From Rickettsiella grylli (GTDB lineage Bacteria; Pseudomonadota; Gammaproteobacteria; Diplorickettsiales; Diplorickettsiaceae), in contig NZ_AAQJ02000001.1 of the NCBI RefSeq assembly GCF_000168295.1, positions 1,079,001 through 1,143,000 of the forward strand: DNA of 64,000 bases, read 5' to 3'. Both the position numbers and the translations under genes were made by a program. The notes under the pieces are model-generated. The model was not told the DNA's origin. It did no database searches and saw only the letters and a program-made list of their open reading frames with translations. Every line of letters begins with the position of its first letter. Positions within the stretch are counted from its first letter, which is position 1. Shown here one piece after another: positions 9,249-18,174 of the stretch.

Positions 9249-10130
9249 TTAGGCTCCAAAAATACTCAGTAATATTTCTTTGATTAACCATTCGGTTTTA
9301 TTGTTCTTATCATGATAAGGATTGTATTCAACGACTTCAACGCCCATCAGTTGCGGTTCTTGACGTAATTGAATAAGCACCTGACATAAATCTCTTCCTG
9401 AAATACCATTAACCTCTGGCACCCCGACCCCCGGCGCATCAAAAGGATCAATACCATCTAAATCTAAACTCACTCCCACTTTTAAATTATTTTCTTTCAT
9501 ATACGCTAAGGCTTCTGTGAAAACAGTCTTTAATCCTTTTTTTTCAATACAGTGCATATCATAAATACGTACCCCTAAACGCTCTAATAACTTTTGCTCT
9601 CCTGTTTCAAAACTACGAATACCTATTAAAACTAAATGTTTCGGACAGAGCTTAGGGCGAGGCATTGCGATGTGAGTGAGCAATTTATCGCCATGACCTA
9701 GTAAAACGGCCAGCGACATCCCATGAACATTTCCAGTTGGCGTTGTTTCAAAGGTATGACTATCCATGTGTGCATCGATCCAGATCATTCCCCATTTACT
9801 GTTGGATTGTTCTGCTAATGCGGCAGCGACTCCACTCCACGTTCCTATTGCACAAGAATGGTCCCCCCCTAATACAGCAAACCGTTTATTCTGTTGAACA
9901 CAACGAAACGTTAACGTGGATAATTCGATATTCAGTTGTCGTATACGTTGCAACTTCGTGTGGGTAGGATCACCTGGAATAAGCATCGCTTGCCAATGAC
10001 TGGGAATGTTCTGCTCAGATAATTGTTGCGCTAAACCCTGTTTTTTTAGCTGTATGGGGCCGTTGGCACACCCTTCATCATTCGCAGCAACGCCTGATGC
10101 ATAACCAATTAAGGAAAGTGAACCGCTCAA
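9249..10130 (-). CDS. rocF: arginase
   Basis: Manganese enzyme hydrolysing arginine to ornithine and urea. It has 293 residues (arginases are usually 290-320). Metal-binding motifs are present in order: GGDHS (88-92), DAHMD (119-123) and SLDLDGIDP (221-229). The start is TTG 10130, supported by GAGG ten bases upstream and by a canonical N-terminus (SLIGYASGVAANDEG). It heads the rocF-rocD pair; no urease is visible in the window, so urea would be released. The divergent antiporter gene starts 101 bases away. Confidence 0.92.
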   Translation of the reverse strand: MSGSLSLIGYASGVAANDEGCANGPIQLKKQGLAQQLSEQNIPSHWQAMLIPGDPTHTKLQRIRQLNIELSTLTFRCVQQNKRFAVLGGDHSCAIGTWSGVAAALAEQSNSKWGMIWIDAHMDSHTFETTPTGNVHGMSLAVLLGHGDKLLTHIAMPRPKLCPKHLVLIGIRSFETGEQKLLERLGVRIYDMHCIEKKGLKTVFTEALAYMKENNLKVGVSLDLDGIDPFDAPGVGVPEVNGISGRDLCQVLIQLRQEPQLMGVEVVEYNPYHDKNNKTEWLIKEILLSIFGA

Positions 10131-10231
10131 TTTATTTCTACCTCTTTATTATTCATTTTATTTTTGAATGCTTATCATATCTAAATCCACTTAAACTTGA
10201 TATATCTGAAAAGCCGACTAACAATAGATTT

Positions 10232-12409
10232 ATGCAACCTCTTGCTCCCCTTATTAAAGATCTTGCTGTTATATTAGGTGTAGCGAGCCTCGTCACGCTC
10301 TTATTCCAAAAAATAAGACAACCGGTCGTATTAGGTTATTTATTATCCGGAATGATCGTCGGTCCTCACATTCCTCCTTATGATTTAGTCGCCGATGTGC
10401 CCAGTTTACGTACGCTCTCCGAATTAGGCGTTATTTTCTTGATGTTTTCACTGGGTTTAGACTTCAGTTTTCACAAACTGAAACGGGTCGGGACACCGGC
10501 TATCATTACTGGAATTTTTGAAGTCGTGATTGTTTTATTGATCGGCTTTTTATTAGGCAAATTTTTAGGCTGGCCTATTTATGACTGTATATTTTTAGGG
10601 GCTGCACTTTCTATCTCATCAACCACCATCATTATTAAAGCCATGGAAGAATTGGGCTTAAAGAGTAAACATTTTGCTGAGCTGATATTCGGTGTATTAA
10701 TTGTGGAGGATCTATTAGCTATTTTATTACTGGCAGGTCTTTCCATTGTGGTGGGGACCCATGCCGTTATTTCTACCACACTTGCAGATTCCGCTATCAA
10801 ACTTTTTATTGTTGTCGGGAGTTGGTTTTTGATTGGTTATTTTTTAATTCCAACGTTAATCCGAAAGTTAGTCAATATTGCCAATCAAGAAACCTTAACC
10901 ATTGTATCTGTCGCTTTATGCTTAATACTGGTTTGTATTGCTGCTTATTTTGGTTACTCGACTGCTTTAGGCGCATTCATTATGGGGTCTATTTTAGCTG
11001 AAACTGATTTGATTCAGTTTATTGAACAATATATGCGTCCTATCCGTGATATCTTTGCGGCTGTATTTTTTATTTCTGTCGGTATGCTCATCGATCCAAG
11101 TATCATCATTCAAAATAGTGGAGTTGTCCTATTCATTTCTATCCTGACTATTGTTGCTAAAATTTTTGCAACTGCAACCGGCGCCTTAGTCGCAGGACAA
11201 AGCTTAACAACTGCTGTACGTTCAGGTTTTAGTATGGCTCAAATTGGCGAGTTTTCTTTTATTATCGCAGGGCTGGGTCTAACCCTTCAGGTCACACGCC
11301 CAGCCCTTTTCCCCATTATTATTGCCGTTTCGGCCGTGACGACCTTTACAACACCCTATCTCATTTTATCTTCAGCAACTTTCAGTCAATTTTTAGAAAA
11401 AAATCTCCCTCCGCGCACAAGCGCATTTTTAAATCATTACGCAATACTTATCCATCGTTATTTAAGGCTAAAGAAAAAACGGGTTATGTATAGTCAATAT
11501 ATTACGCGTTTACTGATTAATAGCGTCATGGTCGCTATCATTTTTAGCTTAAGCGAAAAATGGATATTTCCAAAAATAAACCAATGGATTAGTAATACCT
11601 ATTGGGTCAACACATTAAGTTGCTTAATTGCTTTCTTATTCGCATCCCCTTTTATTTGGGGAATGATCTTTGCTTATCGCGCCTTTCCTCATCGACGACA
11701 TACGGCCATTAAACCGATTATTGTCTTAGGGTGGACATTTACGTTAACTGTTCTTACGACGTTAGCCATTACTTACTTTCATACGTGGTCCATTATTTTA
11801 GTATTACTGATTGTTGCACTCGCGTTATTTAGTTTATTACATAAACCTTTGCAAAAATTTTATCCTTGGCTTGAAAAAAGATTTCTAGCCAACATCAAAA
11901 CACCCAGCATTCACGAAACGTTTAAAGATGAATTAAATGCGTGGGGGATTAATTTAAAAGGGACAGATATCCAAAATAATTATTATTTTATTAATAAAAC
12001 GTTACAAGAATTAAAGCTTTTCCAACAATTTGGTATCCATGTTATTGCGCTTTATCGGGGTCCTAAAATTATCCTAAGCCCCACCCATCATGAGAAAATT
12101 AGACTTTATGATAAATTATTTATTTTAGGGAGTGATGAACAAATCGATACGTTTAGTCAATTGTTAAAAATAACAACCTATCATGAAGAATTAGAATTAT
12201 TCAACCAGCTTGAGTTAAAAACCTTTTTACTCGACAAAAATCACCCTTTTGTAGGACTTAGTATTGCTGAAGCCCTGAAAAAAACACACATTGATGGAAT
12301 AGTACTCGGCATGGAACGTCAAAAGGCCAGAAAAATTAACCCCAATAAAGAAACGATTCTTCACAAGGAAGACTTATTAATCCTATTAGTTTATAAAACG
12401 TCACATTAA
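10232..12409 (+). CDS. CPA2-family cation:proton antiporter with C-terminal TrkA-C domains
   Basis: Monovalent cation/proton antiporter of the Kef/YbaL type in the inner membrane. ATG 10232 (MQPLAPLIKDLAVI) gives 725 residues; the frame is open 45 codons upstream, but that part overlaps the arginase start region. About 12 membrane helices fill residues 5-395, including QPVVLGYLLSGMIVGP, LIVEDLLAILLL and ALGAFIMGSILAE. A second group of helices occupies roughly 420-580. The cytosolic tail (about 590-725) resembles two TrkA-C modules without the NAD-binding TrkA-N domain found in KefB/KefC. Substrate (K+ or Na+) cannot be decided. Confidence 0.85.
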   Translation: MQPLAPLIKDLAVILGVASLVTLLFQKIRQPVVLGYLLSGMIVGPHIPPYDLVADVPSLRTLSELGVIFLMFSLGLDFSFHKLKRVGTPAIITGIFEVVIVLLIGFLLGKFLGWPIYDCIFLGAALSISSTTIIIKAMEELGLKSKHFAELIFGVLIVEDLLAILLLAGLSIVVGTHAVISTTLADSAIKLFIVVGSWFLIGYFLIPTLIRKLVNIANQETLTIVSVALCLILVCIAAYFGYSTALGAFIMGSILAETDLIQFIEQYMRPIRDIFAAVFFISVGMLIDPSIIIQNSGVVLFISILTIVAKIFATATGALVAGQSLTTAVRSGFSMAQIGEFSFIIAGLGLTLQVTRPALFPIIIAVSAVTTFTTPYLILSSATFSQFLEKNLPPRTSAFLNHYAILIHRYLRLKKKRVMYSQYITRLLINSVMVAIIFSLSEKWIFPKINQWISNTYWVNTLSCLIAFLFASPFIWGMIFAYRAFPHRRHTAIKPIIVLGWTFTLTVLTTLAITYFHTWSIILVLLIVALALFSLLHKPLQKFYPWLEKRFLANIKTPSIHETFKDELNAWGINLKGTDIQNNYYFINKTLQELKLFQQFGIHVIALYRGPKIILSPTHHEKIRLYDKLFILGSDEQIDTFSQLLKITTYHEELELFNQLELKTFLLDKNHPFVGLSIAEALKKTHIDGIVLGMERQKARKINPNKETILHKEDLLILLVYKTSH

Positions 12410-12412
12410 TCA

Positions 12413-12420
12413 CCAAAGTT
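12413..12420. repeat. 8-bp target-site duplication, left copy (CCAAAGTT)
   Basis: CCAAAGTT directly abuts the left end of the IS256-family element and is repeated exactly at 13733-13740. An 8-bp duplication is the expected footprint for this family. Confidence 0.85.
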
Positions 12421-13732
12421 GAGAGTGTTCACAAAACTGTGTCATTAATAATTTTATCGTAACTGTAAATTTAATCTGCCATCAAAAAATATCTGTAGTT
12501 GAGAGGCAATTAAGGCCCAATTATGCAGGGGCTGGTACCACTTTTCTAGTATTTTTTGACAGGCACAGTAAATTAATTTAAGTAAGGCATTTTCACTAGT
12601 AAAAGCGCCTTTATTTTTGGTATATTTACGCACTTGCCGATGAAACCCCTCCACTATATTCGTTGTGTAAACAATACGTCGTAGCTCTTCTGGGTACTTA
12701 AAATACTGAGACAAACGCTCCCATTGAGTTTGCCAAGACTTAATCACAGCAGGGTATTTTTTACCCCATTTTTCATCAAGCTCCAATAGGCGATGCTCGG
12801 CTAAATCCTTGGAGCTCGCACGATAAACCAATTTTAAATCAGCCATAAAGGATTTTTGATCTTTGCTGGTCACGTACTTTAATGAGTTACGGATTTGATG
12901 AATCACACAAAGCTAAATTTCTGTCTGGGGGAAAACCTCAGCAATGGCTTCAGGAAAACCCTTTAATCCGTCAATGCTAGCAATGAGAATATCCTCAACT
13001 CCGCGAGCGCACAAATCATTTAAAACGTGTAGCCAGAAACGAGAACCTTCATTTTCAGAAAGATACAGCCCTAAAATTTCTTTACGACCCTGATTGTTAA
13101 CACCCAAAACCGAATAAAAAGCACGACTACTGACTTTTCCTTCAATACGCACCTTAAAATGCATGGCATCGAGAAATACGATGGGATACACAGATTCTAA
13201 CGGTCTATTTCGCCATTCCGTTATAACCGGCATTAATTTATCGCTTATCAAGCTAATTTTAGCGGCTGAAACCTCAAGACCATACATATCCGCCAGATGT
13301 TCTTGGATCGCCTCATAGCTCATCCCAAGTGCATACAATGACAGTATTTTGTTATCTAAGGACTCGTTTAAAACCGTTTGACGTTTCTTAACCATTTGTG
13401 GTTCAAACGTTCCTAAACGGTCTCGGGGTGTTTCTAGCTCAAAACTTTCTGTCCCCGTTTTTAATAACTTACTGGTTTTTCCATTGCGTCGATTTGAGAT
13501 ATCCGTTGCTTTAGATTCTGATAAATGAGCGTCTATTTCCCCCTCTAACGATGCTTCGATAATTTGTTTTATTAACGGCGTTAATATTCCATCTTTTCCT
13601 GTTAACGATTCTCCTGATTTTAGCCGTGCTATCGCTTCAGCTTCAAATTCTTTACTGAGTATGGCTTGTTTCATGTCAACTCCTAAAATTGTTGATTTAG
13701 TTTAGCGTTGACACAGTTAATTGAATACTCCC
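12421..13732. mobile_element. IS256-family insertion sequence, 1312 bp
   Basis: The element is bounded by an exact 8-bp direct repeat and by imperfect terminal inverted repeats of about 24 bp (19 matches). The left end begins GAGAGTGTTCA and the right end, read inward, GGGAGTATTCA; both continue to AACTGTGTCA. It contains one transposase frame on the minus strand. It sits between the antiporter stop and the pcnB leader and interrupts no gene. Exact target repeats suggest recent insertion, yet the transposase carries a nonsense codon. Confidence 0.93.
12454..13674 (-). pseudogene. IS256-family (Mutator-type) transposase, interrupted by in-frame TAG
   Basis: One continuous frame of 406 codons encodes a Mutator-type DDE transposase with a single amber codon at 12915-12913 (FPQTEI, stop, LCVIHQIRNSLKYV). 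Family members usually have Gln there, so a CAG-to-TAG change is the simplest cause. The two catalytic Asp regions (VFLDAMHFKV and IASIDGLKGFPEA) lie before the stop and the Glu region (NIVEGFHRQVRKY) after it, so neither half should be active. ATG 13674 has GGAG upstream. Reinitiation at GTG 12906 is possible but would give only the C-terminal third. Confidence 0.92.
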
Positions 13733-13740
13733 CCAAAGTT
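13733..13740. repeat. 8-bp target-site duplication, right copy (CCAAAGTT)
   Basis: Exact copy of the left flank 12413-12420, abutting the right inverted repeat of the IS256-family element. Confidence 0.85.
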
Positions 13741-13841
13741 TATGATTCGCCTTTCTTTTCGTATCGATCAGGATAGATAATCTGTGCAAAACCAGCCTTC
13801 TATCGGCTATTCGTGTTTTCTGGGGTACCAAAAACTTTGCA

Positions 13842-13855
13842 TTATGCTAGCATAA
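13842..13855. promoter_or_regulatory. 14-bp perfect palindrome upstream of pcnB
   Basis: TTATGCTAGCATAA reads the same on both strands and lies 23 bases before the pcnB start. It could be an operator, or simply overlap a -10 element (TATGCT). No convincing -35 was found at the right distance. Confidence 0.3.
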
Positions 13856-13878
13856 ACCTATTTTAGAGGAAAACCATC

Positions 13879-15198
13879 ATTATTAAGCATTTTTTTCATC
13901 GGCTATTTTCAAAGAAAATAGCGCATTCACCCCCTCAAATTATTTCCCGGGCTGAACATACTATTTCTCGCAAAGATATTAGCTATAATGCGCTCAAGGT
14001 TTTATATCGTCTCCGTCAACATAAATACAGTGCGTATTTAGTAGGAGGGTGCTTACGTGATATTTTACTCAAGCAAAAACCTAAGGATTTTGACATTGCT
14101 ACAAATGCAAGCCCGGAAGCCATTAAAAAACTTTTTAGAAATTGCCTATTAATTGGCAGACGTTTTCGACTCGCGCATATCCGTTTTGGCAAAGAAATTA
14201 TAGAGGTCAGTACGTTTCGAGCACGAAGCAAAAAAAAATCGTTTAAGCACCGTAAAATTGCAACGCATGGGATGTTATTACGGGATAACGTTTATGGAAC
14301 TATCGAAGAAGATGCATGGCGCCGAGATTTTACATTAAACGCTTTATACTACAATATTGCTGATTTTTCGTTGGTCGATTATTGCGGGGGGCTTGCAGAT
14401 ATCCACAATAAAATTGTTCGCATCATTGGTGAACCGCGATTGCGCTATCAAGAAGACCCCGTTCGATTATTACGCGCTATTCGTTTTGCTGGAAAATTAA
14501 ATTTTCAATTAGATAAAGCAACCGCAGAACCGATACCCCAGCTTGCCCCCCTTCTTCGTTATGTATCGCCTGCTCGTTTATTTGATGAAGTCCTTAAACT
14601 TTTTCATCATGGCCAAGCTGAAAAAAACTACCAATTGCTTCAACACTATCACTTACTCCAGGAATTATTTCCGCTTCCTGAACGAGAAAGCAATGATGAT
14701 ACCGACAAACTTTTAACACTTATTTGCAAAAATACCGATAGACGCATCCGGGAAAAAAAAACAGTGTCACCTGCTTTTTTATTTGCCGTATTTTTATGGC
14801 CTACCGTAAAAGTAAAAACACAACAGCTCATTGCCCAACAGAATCCTCGTTTTGTCGCTCATCAACAGGCTGTTAACTATGCACTGAATAAACAGCAAAA
14901 AATGATTACACTCTCACGTCGATATAGCACTGTCATTCGAGAAATTTGGGATTTACAACATCGATTGTTAAAACGACAACCTTTTATGTTACACCGTTTA
15001 ATACATCACCCGCGTTTTCGTGCTGCTTTTGATTTTTTATTGTTACGTACTGAAATTAAAGAAGTCGATTCTGAGATTGCAACCTGGTGGATACGTTTTT
15101 TAGACGCGGATGAGATGACTCGAAAAAAATTAATACATGCCGCGACCTTAACGTCTCGAGAAACGAGAGGCCCTAGAAAACGGGGAAGAACACTATGA
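13879..15198 (+). CDS. pcnB: poly(A) polymerase I, probable AUU start
   Basis: Adds 3' poly(A) tails to RNA and promotes decay by exonucleases. The frame has the nucleotidyltransferase core YLVGGCLRDILL and KPKDFDIATNASPE, then RRFRLAHIRFG, and the RNA-binding domain with GTIEEDAWRRDFTLNALYY and YQEDPVRLLRAIRFA. All lie upstream of, or just after, the first ATG at 14272. That ATG would remove the catalytic domain. Between the in-frame TAG at 13864 and 14272 there is no ATG, GTG or TTG. ATT 13879 lies 8 bases after AGAGGA, giving 439 residues. E. coli pcnB is known to start at AUU. The C-terminus is basic (TRGPRKRGRTL). The stop overlaps the pgi ATG by four bases. Confidence 0.93.
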   Translation: MIKHFFHRLFSKKIAHSPPQIISRAEHTISRKDISYNALKVLYRLRQHKYSAYLVGGCLRDILLKQKPKDFDIATNASPEAIKKLFRNCLLIGRRFRLAHIRFGKEIIEVSTFRARSKKKSFKHRKIATHGMLLRDNVYGTIEEDAWRRDFTLNALYYNIADFSLVDYCGGLADIHNKIVRIIGEPRLRYQEDPVRLLRAIRFAGKLNFQLDKATAEPIPQLAPLLRYVSPARLFDEVLKLFHHGQAEKNYQLLQHYHLLQELFPLPERESNDDTDKLLTLICKNTDRRIREKKTVSPAFLFAVFLWPTVKVKTQQLIAQQNPRFVAHQQAVNYALNKQQKMITLSRRYSTVIREIWDLQHRLLKRQPFMLHRLIHHPRFRAAFDFLLLRTEIKEVDSEIATWWIRFLDADEMTRKKLIHAATLTSRETRGPRKRGRTL

Positions 15199-16820
15199 AT
15201 GGCGCACCCTCTCGCTTTACTCATTCGGATGAATGGAAAAATTTAAAACAACATGCTTCAGACCTAAAAAAAATACCACTGACCGAATTATTTTTAAATG
15301 ATCCGTTTCGGGCTAAAACCTTTAGTTTAACGGAAAAACCCTTAACTGTTGATTATTCAAAAAACCCAATACTTGAAAAAACATTGACTTTATTAATTCA
15401 ATTAGCGGATAGACTCCATTTAAAACAGAAAATTAACGATTTATTTCAAGGCGCTTGTGTGAATACGACACAGCATCTTCCTGCGCTCCATACTGCATTA
15501 CGTAACCCCCATAAAAAGGGGCTCCTGATTAACGGAGAAGATATTTTAGTTAAAATTCATACCAATCTCGATAAAATGCAACAGTTTGTAGACGCAATAC
15601 ATCAACATCGATGGCGTGGATGGAGTGGAAAAAAAATAACTGATATTATTCATTTAGGCATAGGAGGCTCCGATTTAGGCCCCCGCATGGTCGTGCATGC
15701 CTTAAAAAAAACCTGGAAAGAAAATTCGATCAATCTTCATTTTATTTCCCCCATTGATGATTCATTATCGTATTTAATAAAAAAAATAAATTTAGAAACC
15801 AGTTTGTTTATTATTACCAGCAAATCGTTTAGGACGCACGAGACCCTCTCCAGTGCCACACAATTATTCAAACACTTTCAGGAAAAATACGGTGCACAAT
15901 CCACCAAACGGCATTTTTTAGCCGTCACTCACCACATCGAAAAAGCGATTGCGTTTGGCATCGACCCCGCGCATATATTTCCACTTTGGAATTGGGTGGG
16001 TGGCCGTTATTCTTTATGGTCTGCAGTCGGTTTACCGATTGCTTTAGCCGTAGGTATGTCCAATTTTCGCACGCTGCTTCAGGGTGCTTATACGATGGAT
16101 CAACATTTCCTCAATCAACCTTGGCGAACCAACCTACCCGTCATACTCGGTTTATTAGGCGTATGGCAAGTCAATTTTTTTCAAACGTCAGCACATGCCA
16201 TACTCCCTTACGATACTCGGCTACACTATTTACCGGCTTATTTGCAACAATTAGAAATGGAAAGCAACGGAAAATCAATTTCTATTCATGGAAAACCAAT
16301 CGACTATGCAACGTGTCCTATTATTTTCGGTGCGCATGGATTAAATGCGCAACATACTTTTTATCAACTCTTTCACCAAGGTACAGCCCATTTTTCAGCT
16401 GATTTCATTTGTACATTACGTGACCCCTCAATGAATATTAACGATCATCGACAGGTTATTTCCAGTGTACTTAGCCAAAGCAAAGTATTTATGGAAGGTT
16501 ACGTGAGTGATAACGGTTATCAATGCCTCCCTGGAAATCATGCCAATACTATCTTGGCATTGAATGAACTTAACCCCTTTAGTTTAGGATTATTAATCGC
16601 ACTTTATGAACATAAAGTTTTTGTACAAAGTGTTATCTGGCAGATTAATCCCTTTGATCAATGGGGCGTTGAGTATGGAAAACAATTAAATAAAACAATT
16701 TATCAACAGTTGAACAACACGGATACCTCCTTAATGACCCCTTTGGACAGTTCTACACGAGCATTCATTGAACGTTTTCAAACCCTAAATTGTTCATTAA
16801 AGCACACGCGTAAAATATGA
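15195..16820 (+). CDS. pgi: glucose-6-phosphate isomerase
   Basis: Interconverts glucose 6-phosphate and fructose 6-phosphate. It has 541 residues (E. coli 549). Family blocks include HLGIGGSDLGPRMV, WNWVGGRYSLWSAVGLPIAL, QLEMESNGKS and GLNAQHTFYQLFHQGT. Small departures are SKSFRTHET where SKTFTTxET is usual and W before the NWVGGR motif. Its ATGA overlap with pcnB implies translational coupling; in many relatives folK rather than pgi follows pcnB. Confidence 0.95.
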   Translation: MNGAPSRFTHSDEWKNLKQHASDLKKIPLTELFLNDPFRAKTFSLTEKPLTVDYSKNPILEKTLTLLIQLADRLHLKQKINDLFQGACVNTTQHLPALHTALRNPHKKGLLINGEDILVKIHTNLDKMQQFVDAIHQHRWRGWSGKKITDIIHLGIGGSDLGPRMVVHALKKTWKENSINLHFISPIDDSLSYLIKKINLETSLFIITSKSFRTHETLSSATQLFKHFQEKYGAQSTKRHFLAVTHHIEKAIAFGIDPAHIFPLWNWVGGRYSLWSAVGLPIALAVGMSNFRTLLQGAYTMDQHFLNQPWRTNLPVILGLLGVWQVNFFQTSAHAILPYDTRLHYLPAYLQQLEMESNGKSISIHGKPIDYATCPIIFGAHGLNAQHTFYQLFHQGTAHFSADFICTLRDPSMNINDHRQVISSVLSQSKVFMEGYVSDNGYQCLPGNHANTILALNELNPFSLGLLIALYEHKVFVQSVIWQINPFDQWGVEYGKQLNKTIYQQLNNTDTSLMTPLDSSTRAFIERFQTLNCSLKHTRKI

Positions 16821-16894
16821 ACGTTTATCGTATTCTATCCGTCAGTCGGTTGTTCTAAAGAAATCAACAAAATCAGCTTCAATGAATAATGAAT

Positions 16895-16923
16895 TAGCCA
16901 CACTCAGAGGGCACTGATATACT
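16895..16923 (+). promoter_or_regulatory. putative sigma-70 promoter of the LOG-family gene
   Basis: TAGCCA and TATACT are 17 bases apart, and the -10 is preceded by TG in extended -10 position. It lies 27 bases before the ATG at 16950. Confidence 0.45.
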
Positions 16924-16949
16924 TATCATTTTCCTTTCAAGGTTCATGC

Positions 16950-17825
16950 ATGGATAGTGTCAACTCGAAACCCTTTTCCTCTGCAAAAAATGAACTCAAA
17001 AAACGTCGGGACCATCAAAAAGTAGCCTGGCCTGCTTATGAGCTGGCTTTTTTAGATCATGACTTCTTACTCCACAAATCATTACGTTCTGTGCGTTTAC
17101 AATTGGAATTACTAAAGCCTGAACTTTCCCAACAAAAGTTAAAGATAGAATCCACGATTGTTGTGTTTGGTAGTGCTCGTGTTATCGATCCTGAAATAAC
17201 GAAGCAACAATTAAAAAAGATACAACACACGTTAAAACAAAATCCAACGAATCTCTCTGCCAAAAAAGAAGAAAAGAGACTTAAAAATCAACTCGAAAAA
17301 GGGAAATATTATCAAGAATCACAACGTTTTAGTCAAATTATCTCTGAACGGTGTCAAAAAAATAAACGCCGTCATTTCGTGATTGTCACAGGTGGTGGAC
17401 CTGGCATTATGGAAGCCGCTAATCGAGGAGCCCAAGATGTCAACGCAAAAAGCATTGGTTTAAACATCGTTTTACCACATGAACAAAGTCCTAATCCTTA
17501 TATTTCGCCGGATTTATGTTTCCAATTCCATTATTTTGCTATCCGTAAAATGCATTTCCTCATTCGTGCCAGAGCCTTAGTCTGTTTTCCAGGCGGTTAC
17601 GGTACCCTCGATGAACTTTTTGAAGCATTAACCCTATTACAAACCAAAAAAATTAAGCCCATTCCCTTATTGTTATTCGGTAAAAAATATTGGTCCAAAT
17701 TAATTAATTTTAATTTTTTAGTGAGTGAGGGAATGATTGACGTAAACGATTTAAAATTTTTTCGTTACGTTGAAACAGCGGAACAAGCCTGGAAAATCAT
17801 TGCTCAATTTTATAATTTAACGTGA
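16950..17825 (+). CDS. LOG-family (lysine decarboxylase-like fold) protein
   Basis: 291 residues. The LOG signature is complete: VTGGGPGIMEAANRGA (around 146-161) and PGGYGTLDE (214-222). LOG enzymes release free bases from cytokinin nucleotides, and bacterial paralogues act as nucleotide 5'-monophosphate nucleosidases; which activity applies here is unknown. An N-terminal extension and a charged insert (about 80-125, Lys/Gln-rich helix) make it longer than the typical 190-residue enzyme. AAGG lies 7 bases before the start. It appears monocistronic, with a hairpin at its end. Confidence 0.85.
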   Translation: MDSVNSKPFSSAKNELKKRRDHQKVAWPAYELAFLDHDFLLHKSLRSVRLQLELLKPELSQQKLKIESTIVVFGSARVIDPEITKQQLKKIQHTLKQNPTNLSAKKEEKRLKNQLEKGKYYQESQRFSQIISERCQKNKRRHFVIVTGGGPGIMEAANRGAQDVNAKSIGLNIVLPHEQSPNPYISPDLCFQFHYFAIRKMHFLIRARALVCFPGGYGTLDELFEALTLLQTKKIKPIPLLLFGKKYWSKLINFNFLVSEGMIDVNDLKFFRYVETAEQAWKIIAQFYNLT

Positions 17826-17861
17826 AATAAATAAATTATAAAACGGATATAATTTTTCACG
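17821..17861 (+). terminator. imperfect hairpin at the end of the LOG gene, possible terminator
   Basis: CGTGAAA (17821-17827) pairs with TTTCACG (17855-17861) and AATTATA (17834-17840) with TATAATT (17848-17854), with a 6-base bulge and a 7-base loop. The stem is AT-rich and overlaps the stop codon, so it is only a weak terminator candidate. Confidence 0.35.
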
Positions 17862-17906
17862 TCATCGCAAACCCATTTATTTTTGTAAAAACAAATGGTT
17901 TCTTTC

Positions 17907-17934
17907 ATTAAGAAAACCTTAAGACTTCCTTAAG
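17907..17934 (+). promoter_or_regulatory. three tandem PmrA-type half-sites upstream of the effector-like locus
   Basis: ATTAAG (17907), CTTAAG (17918) and CTTAAG (17929) are spaced exactly 11 bases apart, with five bases between each. CTTAAG-N5-CTTAAG matches the enterobacterial PmrA box YTTAAK-N5-YTTAAK exactly, and PmrA is known to control dot/icm and effector genes in Legionella and Coxiella. TAAAAT at 17945 is a suitable -10, ten bases downstream. The first gene start is 18007. Confidence 0.6.
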
Positions 17935-18006
17935 TTTTAATCTGTAAAATAAAATAAATAAAAATATTTGTTACGATTAACAAAGAAAAAACAAGGAATA
18001 AAAAAA

Positions 18007-18162
18007 ATGCCTTTTAAAAATCAACGCGTTTCGGTTAAAGAATCCATTGAAAAGAAACATAAATTTTTAAACGATACCTCTCGTAAACAAAAAACATCAC
18101 TTTCTTCTCCAAATTCCCAAAAAACAAAAAAACACTTGACAAAAATTCTGAAAAAGAAATGA
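18007..18162 (+). CDS. small basic hypothetical protein, possibly the 5' remnant of a larger gene
   Basis: 51 residues, very rich in Lys and Ser, ending ILKKK. ATG 18007 follows AAGGA at 9 bases, a good ribosome-binding site. The stop TGA 18160 is in the same frame as the coiled-coil ORF starting at 18175, only 12 bases away. It may therefore be the beginning of a longer gene interrupted by stops. The DNA is full of A runs, which are prone to slippage. No family recognised. Confidence 0.45.
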   Translation: MPFKNQRVSVKESIEKKHKFLNDTSRKQKTSLSSPNSQKTKKHLTKILKKK

Positions 18163-18174
18163 TTAAATCAGACA

